Part shown: positions 58,140 to 64,000 of the stretch, in pieces
How the letters are laid out: the number at the start of each line of letters is the position of its first letter
How positions within the stretch are numbered: position 1 is the stretch's first letter
Assembly (NCBI RefSeq): GCF_035222275.1
Contig: NC_085881.1
Span: 3,906,001-3,970,000 of the forward strand
Source: Podospora bellae-mahoneyi
Lineage: Eukaryota; Ascomycota; Sordariomycetes; Sordariales; Podosporaceae
Direction of reading: 5' to 3'
DNA length: 64,000 bases
Translations under genes and position numbers: made by a program
Notes under the pieces: model-generated
Told to the model about the DNA's origin: nothing
Seen by the model: the letters and a program-made list of their open reading frames with translations, nothing else
Database searches by the model: none

Positions 58140-61100
58140 TTGTGGCGCGATTGCTCGTTACACGCCCTTGGGCACAGCAAAGCATGGCAAAAAGCTAGTC
58201 AGGTCGTCCGGAGAATGACTCCCCCCTCTCTGACATTTCGATGAGATGCTAGAGGCCTAGAGCAGCTATACATGATCACCTGACGGAGGACAGCGCGCCT
58301 TTTGTAACTCTGCTGTTCCGTACCCGTACCCTGGCCAGCTGGCGTTCCTCGGAAATCACCCAAGCTTCAGCGGCTGACTCCCGACGTGATGGGTTCGTGA
58401 GATAGCGCCCGTCTGTGCCAGCGCTGGGCGTGGGAAGTGAGGCCCAAACGGCGGGCCAGATTCATCCGCCAGAGGAAAGGTGACTTGCCAATTATAGCAA
58501 GCAGATGTCACCGTTCAGCAACGCTTCGGTATTTGCCGTGCTGAGGGGGTTCGTGAGCATCTTTTGGCACTTGCGGCACTCTGAAGACGGAGCTGTCAAA
58601 TCGATTGCATGGAAGCGAGGAAAATTACCCGTCGACGATGTTGTTGCTGTCTGAGCCATGTGATTTCAAGCTGCTGTGGTTTAATTACTGTCGACTGACG
58701 GCTGCTGCATGTTGGCCTTGATGAGGCAGCACGACGAGCTAGCGACGGTTGGTGGTGGTCGGTGAGCCGATCTCCAAGCTAGCCAGACCGAGATCGCATC
58801 ATCCTGGTAAGGCAGGGAACGCACTGACCAGCTCTGGTCTGAGCCAACCTTGGTGCTGATCATGACATGGTCTGTGCTTGCCCTCAGTCACTGTGTATGC
58901 CATGCTATGGAATATCGATACAGGAACCAGAGCCAGCTGTCTGCCAGATGTTGAAGTTGCTCTTCCCAAAAGGTGATGAAGGTGGGAGCTCGGAGGGTCT
59001 GCATGATGCAGCAATCCTCTGGTCTGTATTTGTTGGGCCATCGCTGAACTGATTGTACCGTTACCATGATCCCAATTCCCAACAAGGCCACGGGCGCCCG
59101 GCTTGTTGAAACCGAGCTCTTAGAAGTTGCTTCGGCATGGTGGTTTGTGATTTGATGTTTCAGACCAGGAGCTTGGGCTGACTTGCTGGAGCCATCAGAT
59201 GCCCGAGTGGAGAATGATGAGATTCCATCTTCCGGGCCGATAGAACCAACAGCATTCATTGGGGACAGCACAAGAAAGCTCAAAAGAGATTCCAGATCGC
59301 GGGGTAGCTTTCCATGACTTGTCTCTGCTGTGCCATAACTCAATGCTTCCCAGGGGCGCATGGGAATATTCCCGAGCTCATCCACGATTCAACAACCGAA
59401 GGGATCACATCACTGGGAAACCGGTGCGGTATTTCCTACCTCCCCGGTCTCGAACGACTCTTATCTCTTCCAAGACTCCCTCATTGTCTTGTTGATTCGC
59501 CGCCGGCAGCCTGTCCAAACCGGTAAACTGCTTCTGAGACCCGCATACATCTTGGGTGGTCCGCTTCTGTCGACGTGCAGCCAACATCCTGCCCCACCTT
59601 GACTCAGCTGCGTGATGCTCCTCGATGAACTGTCAAATATTCCCTGAAAAACAAAGTCATATCACACACCAGCATCTGCATTAAAGGCGATCAAATTGGC
59701 GTTGCAGGTTCGAGTTCAGCCTCTTGGCCGCCTCATCACTTGGAATGTGATAAAAGAAGAAACCCAAGAAAGAATCTGGGCCCTTCTGAGCCCTGCCCTG
59801 TGGTTGAGACTGGTCTTTTGAGAGCATGTTTCTGCTATTGTGCAACCTCAGTCACCGTGCATGTCGCTGAGCTGCGGGATGACGGCGTTGTAGGTCCCAG
59901 ACGTCCCGGCAGTCCATAGAGCTCAGCTGCACGACAAGCCCCGGTATGCAGACGTTTCTTTCTAGGGGAGCTCTCGCGGACTCGGGCATGGACATGAGTG
60001 ATGTTGCATGCAGCGAAACAGGCCCTTGATTGATCCGTCTCGAGGCATCTGCAGCGTCAAGCAGCCAGTGGCCATCACCCGTTGACGACGTCCATGGGAG
60101 CATTTGTCATGATGTTGTCTCGGGGTTCTCGTTTTGAAGGTCTAAATATACTCGGCACTTGATGCCCGAGAAGGGCCGAGTGATGTGGCTTGTTTTTCGT
60201 GGTTTCCCGTGTCTTTGCCATGTCTCTGACGGGACCCTAGGTTGTAACTGTTCCTCTTACTCACAACGTACTGCACGCCTTGAAATCTGATATCAGGACA
60301 TAACCTTAACCACCACACTTGCCATGGCCATCAAGCTCTCAATAATTAAGAAGGCCATGCTTGGTCTTTTGGGGAAACAAGCATATCTAGACATCGTTTT
60401 CAGCACATATCATCATCCTCATACGTAGCTAGCTACCATCTAACAATGTTATTGACACCAGCTTGGAAGATGTAAAATGTGGCAAAAGAGATCAACGTCT
60501 TCAATTAGCAGCTCTTTTCCAAGTAAATGAATCCCCCTTTATCTCCTAACCCCATGATATCGAGCAAGCAACGGAGATAATAGATCACCATCCCATAACG
60601 GATATGCAGCAACTCGTAAAATAAGTAGTCCCTTCCTTCAGATGTTGCCACAGCCGATACAATGCCCACAGCCAAATAATCACTCAGGCAAAGCTTCATC
60701 TCTCATGAGTGCAATATAGCTACTTCAATGTCAGACCCACTATCGGCCACTCGAAGACCACTCACCAGAGCTCAACACCTAAATCAGAGAGGTAGCGCGA
60801 TGTCGAGAAACAAGGTAGTTGAAAAAACGTCGAATAATGGTAGAAATGTCGTAGAAAGTCGAAGAAGGTAACAAAGAAGTTGAAGAAAGTCAAAAACAAC
60901 AATAATCTACCAGGAGTCTTCAAATTAAAATCCCCCCCCCCACCCCAAATTAAAAAAAAAGGGGGGCTCAACTTGACCAAAACCACAGATCCCTTCTTGA
61001 CCCGTCATCATTCCCATCATACTTAACCAACTGTCTCGTCCATAGAATGCAGTAGGAAGTGTACCTACTTAATTAAAGTATTGTGAGACGTGGAGTATCG

Positions 61101-61448
61101 GCGCTGACAGAACAGCACTTGCCTGGATGTCCATGACGGTTGTTGATTTATCCCACTTTAACGACCTTTTCAACAGCGTTCGACCTTCCAACCGCTCAAA
61201 AGCTCATATCGAAATCAGAGATCTCAAAAGCCAATAGCATAAATCCCTAAGCAACCTATAGGTATCACTACCACCCGTGCCTCGAACCAAAAACAGATAG
61301 ATCATAATCCACATTATACCTAAACCCGTTGCGCCTCTGCCATCTCCCCCAAAATCCAGCATACCCTTCCTTAAACCTCTTCGCTCCGCTTCCCACCATC
61401 TGCAACTCAGCGTCCCTCCCGCATTCTTCCCCACCCCTCCTCTCCCAT
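58140..61448. other. Gene-poor stretch of 3.3 kb
   Basis: Only weak open frames (58888-59385 and 59852-60103, both minus), without family motifs or plausible joining. 60800-60900 is a purine-rich simple stretch with repeated GTCGAAGAA-like units, and 60930-60965 holds C and A runs. No RNA gene seen. Confidence 0.45.
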
Positions 61449-62043
61449 TCAAAGCGCCAAATTATAAGCATACTCATCCTCCATATTCTGACTCACCCAC
61501 AAAACAACCGTGCTAACCCCCACCAGCGCATTGGCAACCACATTCTCAACCCCCATCCCCAACGCCGGCATCCCCACCCCCGGCACGACAAACTTGAGCA
61601 CAAAAACCGTAACCCCGCCCGCCATCCCGCCCGCCAGCGCCGCGAAACCCAGAAACAGTACCACCCTCGCCTTCCACGCCACCCCCGACCCGGAATAAGA
61701 GAAACTATCCGACGCCAGCCGGGATTTCTCGACCGAGTTGATGATCAGCATCCCCAGGGAGGAAAAGATGAACGGCAGCCAGTCGACAAAGTTGACGTGG
61801 AGGGGGGAGGCGTTGCGGGGCGAGGCCGACCAGACGGCCGAGTCGAGAAGGATGTAGAATGCTAGGGAGAACTTTGACACACAGACATTCGAGTTAGAGA
61901 AGTGTTGGATAATAGGAGGAGTGAGAGGAAGGAGGGGGCAAACGTACGAGACCGCCGGCCAGGTACACGCCTGCGTTACGGGCTTGGACGCTGGAGAGCC
62001 ATGCTGGCTTGCCAAAGCGGAAGAGGCGCTCTTCGGAGGACAT
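61449..62043 (-). CDS. VPS68: Vacuolar protein sorting protein VPS68 (TMEM50/UPF0220 family)
   Basis: 172-residue membrane protein of the UPF0220/TMEM50 family; yeast Vps68 works with Vps55 in late endosome to vacuole sorting. Exons 61948-62043 and 61449-61871, intron 76 nt; the junction gives VYLAGGLFSLAFYILLDSAVWS. Four membrane helices are visible: LAGGLFSLAFYILLDSAV, FVDWLPFIFSSLGMLII, ARVVLFLGFAALAGGMAGG and VVANALVGVSTVVLWVS. The N-terminal RFGKPAWLSSVQARNAGVYLA (RFGKPAWLSS is the hallmark) and the C-terminal SQNMEDEYAYNLAL match the family. The start was set by the conserved N-terminus, which is missing from the longest open frame. Confidence 0.93.
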
Positions 62044-63093
62044 GATGATGGTATTTTATGTGATATGTTTCCCCTTGCTCGGAGTTGAATAGTTCGGGGC
62101 TGTTAGAGGTAGAGCTCGTAAATGTTGCAACCGTAGCTCGGTGACGACTGGCCCCGGTTTCGGTATCGCAATCGAGTTGATCAGCGGTATCGCTATCGGT
62201 CACAAGATTGGAATACTTCTCGTATTCTCAGCCGCAATCAATCGCGATATCAAAGCCTGTCGTCGTTGTCGCCGCGAATCGCAGTGTTGTGGGTGTGGAA
62301 GCTTATGAACGTATGACGGCAGGCACGCAACGCAAGCAGGCACGCATGACGTTTGGAGTTGGTCCCAAGCGGAAGGCTGGGGACCTGACATGACCCACCA
62401 ACCAACCAGACCAATCCCTTCTTGGCAAAGGCTGATACTAGCACGTGATTACCCCTACCCTCACCAACACTTTTCACAACTACTTCGCAGCCCACAAAAC
62501 AGTTGATGGATACTCTTCACAATTATCACTAATCGTCAAATATCTGCTTCCTCTGCAAACCAGAAACCCAGTGAATACCATGCATGCCACGCTCTCTGCT
62601 GCCATCGCTCCAACCACAACACCTCCACCTCCCTCACACATCTCTTCTACAACCCCCTATTATACACTTCCATCAACCCTTCATGTCCTTTCCATCCATG
62701 CATCTTCTGTCTCCAGAAATGGCCTAGACAAAGCAATGCCTACATCCATCCATCCCCAACCCGCAAGAAAAACAGGCTCGCCATGTGTATATGGTACAAA
62801 AAGTAAAATATGGCCTTCCCTTGGAAAAAAAGAAAGCAGCGATTGGTTGATCGCGATAAACCGAAGAGAACTTTAAACGCCCCAATGAGAGAGAAAACCC
62901 CCAGACAAGACAACAAGCTTTTCCACCAATTGTGAGGTCATGGGTGATGACAGAAAAAAGAAGCCACCAGAACGCCGTTAATTGCTTTCGTTGTGTCGCC
63001 ATTTGTTAAAAAAAAAAAAGAATTACCGGCTCCTTAAGCCAGCAGGAGCGCAGTGTGTTCCCTTGGGAAACTGGTCATCACGCCCCTGCAGCT
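62044..63093. other. Intergenic stretch between VPS68 and KNR4
   Basis: About 1 kb with the VPS68 promoter and the KNR4 3' flank. A-run of 12 near 63008. No gene seen. Confidence 0.5.
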
Positions 63094-64000
63094 CTATATC
63101 TCAATGGTCTTCAGTGTCGTCTCTTCCACCTCAACAACGGTGGCCTGCTTGCTGCTTCGTTTGCTGCCAGGCGCTGATGACGTGCCATTTGTCTGAGAAG
63201 GCTCAGTGATGGTGACCTCGGGAGGAGGGCTGACCTCGCCATTTGCAGCAAGAGCAGCTAACCTCGGGGCACTTTCTTTGTTCTCCTCTCCGCTGTGTCT
63301 TGGGGTGTCGACCTCAACCAACTTCTCCGGCACCTTGATACTGTTCGTCGCCGATGTCAAGGGAACCTCCTCGGCCACTCTCGCCAATGGGCTCGCCTTT
63401 CCAACACCTGGCCGAATTGGGCTGGGCATGGGAGAAATCTGGCTCAACCTCTGGAGCGACCGACCACGAGGCTCAGCGTTGGAATCAGCCGCGTTGGCAT
63501 AGGGCGAAGTGGGCGCACTGGTTGCATTCCTTGGAGGAGCCATCGACCTGCGCTTGTTGGCGGTACGACCATACTTCTGGTCACACCTCCACCTCAAAAT
63601 GTCGAAATAACCGGGCTCAACGCGGGCACTCTTAAACTCGCGCAGCTTAAGCTCGCCCGAATCATCATCGATGAACCATCTGCCACTGCCAAGATCGTCC
63701 GCAACAGTAGCCACTAAATGAGCCCACGACTTCGCGACTACGTACTTGGTGTCGTAGTCGCGACCAAACAGAATAACCTGACCCCAGGTACCCTTGGGTC
63801 CAGGCGCCAAGTCAACAGCCAAGTTGTTTCCACCCCAATCGCGAACAAGAGGGATCCACGCGGGGTGCGCATACACCTTCTGGATGGCACCGGCGGGGAC
63901 ACTGTCCTGACGAGCGAGCAGTTCTTGTCTCCAGTTGCCATTCTGGGGCGAAACGGGGGCCGAGCTGGACGAGGCCGCCGAAGTCGAAGCGTGGCTGCTT
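63094..64000 (-). CDS. KNR4: Cell wall assembly regulator KNR4/SMI1, 5' truncated by window edge
   Basis: C-terminal 301 residues of the KNR4/SMI1 homologue, which links cell wall integrity signalling and (1,3)-beta-glucan synthesis. The frame is open to the window end, so the start and the first part of the globular SMI1/KNR4 domain are missing. Present are NWRQELLARQDSVPAGAIQK, then HPAWIPLVRDWGGNNLAVDL, GPKGTWGQVILFGRDYDTKYVVAKSW (conserved core, quoted in part as GTWGQVILFGRDYDT) and the strand RWFIDDDSGEL. A long disordered Ser/Pro tail follows and ends at TAG 63094. Confidence 0.93.
   Translation of the reverse strand, partial: SSHASTSAASSSSAPVSPQNGNWRQELLARQDSVPAGAIQKVYAHPAWIPLVRDWGGNNLAVDLAPGPKGTWGQVILFGRDYDTKYVVAKSWAHLVATVADDLGSGRWFIDDDSGELKLREFKSARVEPGYFDILRWRCDQKYGRTANKRRSMAPPRNATSAPTSPYANAADSNAEPRGRSLQRLSQISPMPSPIRPGVGKASPLARVAEEVPLTSATNSIKVPEKLVEVDTPRHSGEENKESAPRLAALAANGEVSPPPEVTITEPSQTNGTSSAPGSKRSSKQATVVEVEETTLKTIEI

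Noticed and set aside
58888-59385. 165-codon minus-strand frame
   Set aside because: No family motif, no signal or membrane pattern, and no plausible exon partners; composition fits chance.
1-64000. CRISPR arrays, bacterial operons, phage or intact transposons
   Set aside because: No regularly spaced repeats, no transposase, reverse transcriptase or capsid motifs, and all confident genes are spliced or of fungal type.

Overview
The window is nuclear DNA of a filamentous ascomycete, most likely a sordariomycete near the Sordariales. The genes carry short (48-106 nt) GT-AG introns with CTAAC-type branch sites. Single-copy 5S rRNA genes are dispersed between protein genes, and the proteins are of euascomycete type. 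No bacterial operon structure, CRISPR array or intact mobile element was seen.

Layout. 0-5.1 kb: 3' part of a short-chain dehydrogenase, a family III CoA-transferase, a broken 2EXR-type gene and a GST-like gene. 5.6-9.2 kb: cytosolic Trp-tRNA synthetase (7 exons, minus) diverging from mitochondrial release factor MRF1. 10-11.9 kb: broken serine carboxypeptidase. 12.7-17.3 kb: UPS1-type lipid-transfer protein diverging from MPE1. 18.8-21.5 kb: GET3 diverging from 5-hydroxyisourate hydrolase. 21.9-25.4 kb: an uncertain gene and a gene-poor stretch. 25.4-27.8 kb: SSS1, a SAM methyltransferase and an intron-bearing tRNA-Leu(CAA). 28.7-31.8 kb: accessory-looking zone with a small secreted protein, an unrecognised Cys/His-rich multi-exon gene and a 5S rRNA gene. 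32.3-44.3 kb: CAF16 ABC ATPase, a GCK-III/Ste20 kinase, CYK3, a second 5S gene and a FLX1-type mitochondrial carrier. 44.9-50.3 kb: TOM7 (53 aa in five tiny exons) diverging from HSH49, which converges on CBP80. 52-53.5 kb: GSK3. 53.5-61.4 kb: about 8 kb without a convincing gene. 61.4-64 kb: VPS68 and the 3' part of KNR4/SMI1.

The conserved genes fall into RNA processing (MPE1, HSH49, CBP80, perhaps CAF16), translation (TrpRS, MRF1, tRNA, 5S), membrane and organelle biogenesis (GET3, SSS1, TOM7, UPS1, FLX1, VPS68) and morphogenesis signalling (GCK-III kinase, CYK3, GSK3, KNR4). The broken or unrecognised genes cluster in gaps between these blocks. No wholly new multi-gene system was found. 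The points most worth a second look are the TOM7 gene hidden by its small exons, a diverged tandem copy of the HSH49 proline-rich tail beyond the stop codon, two diverged 5S genes with a compensated helix, and the Cys/His-rich gene at 29.5-30.7 kb.
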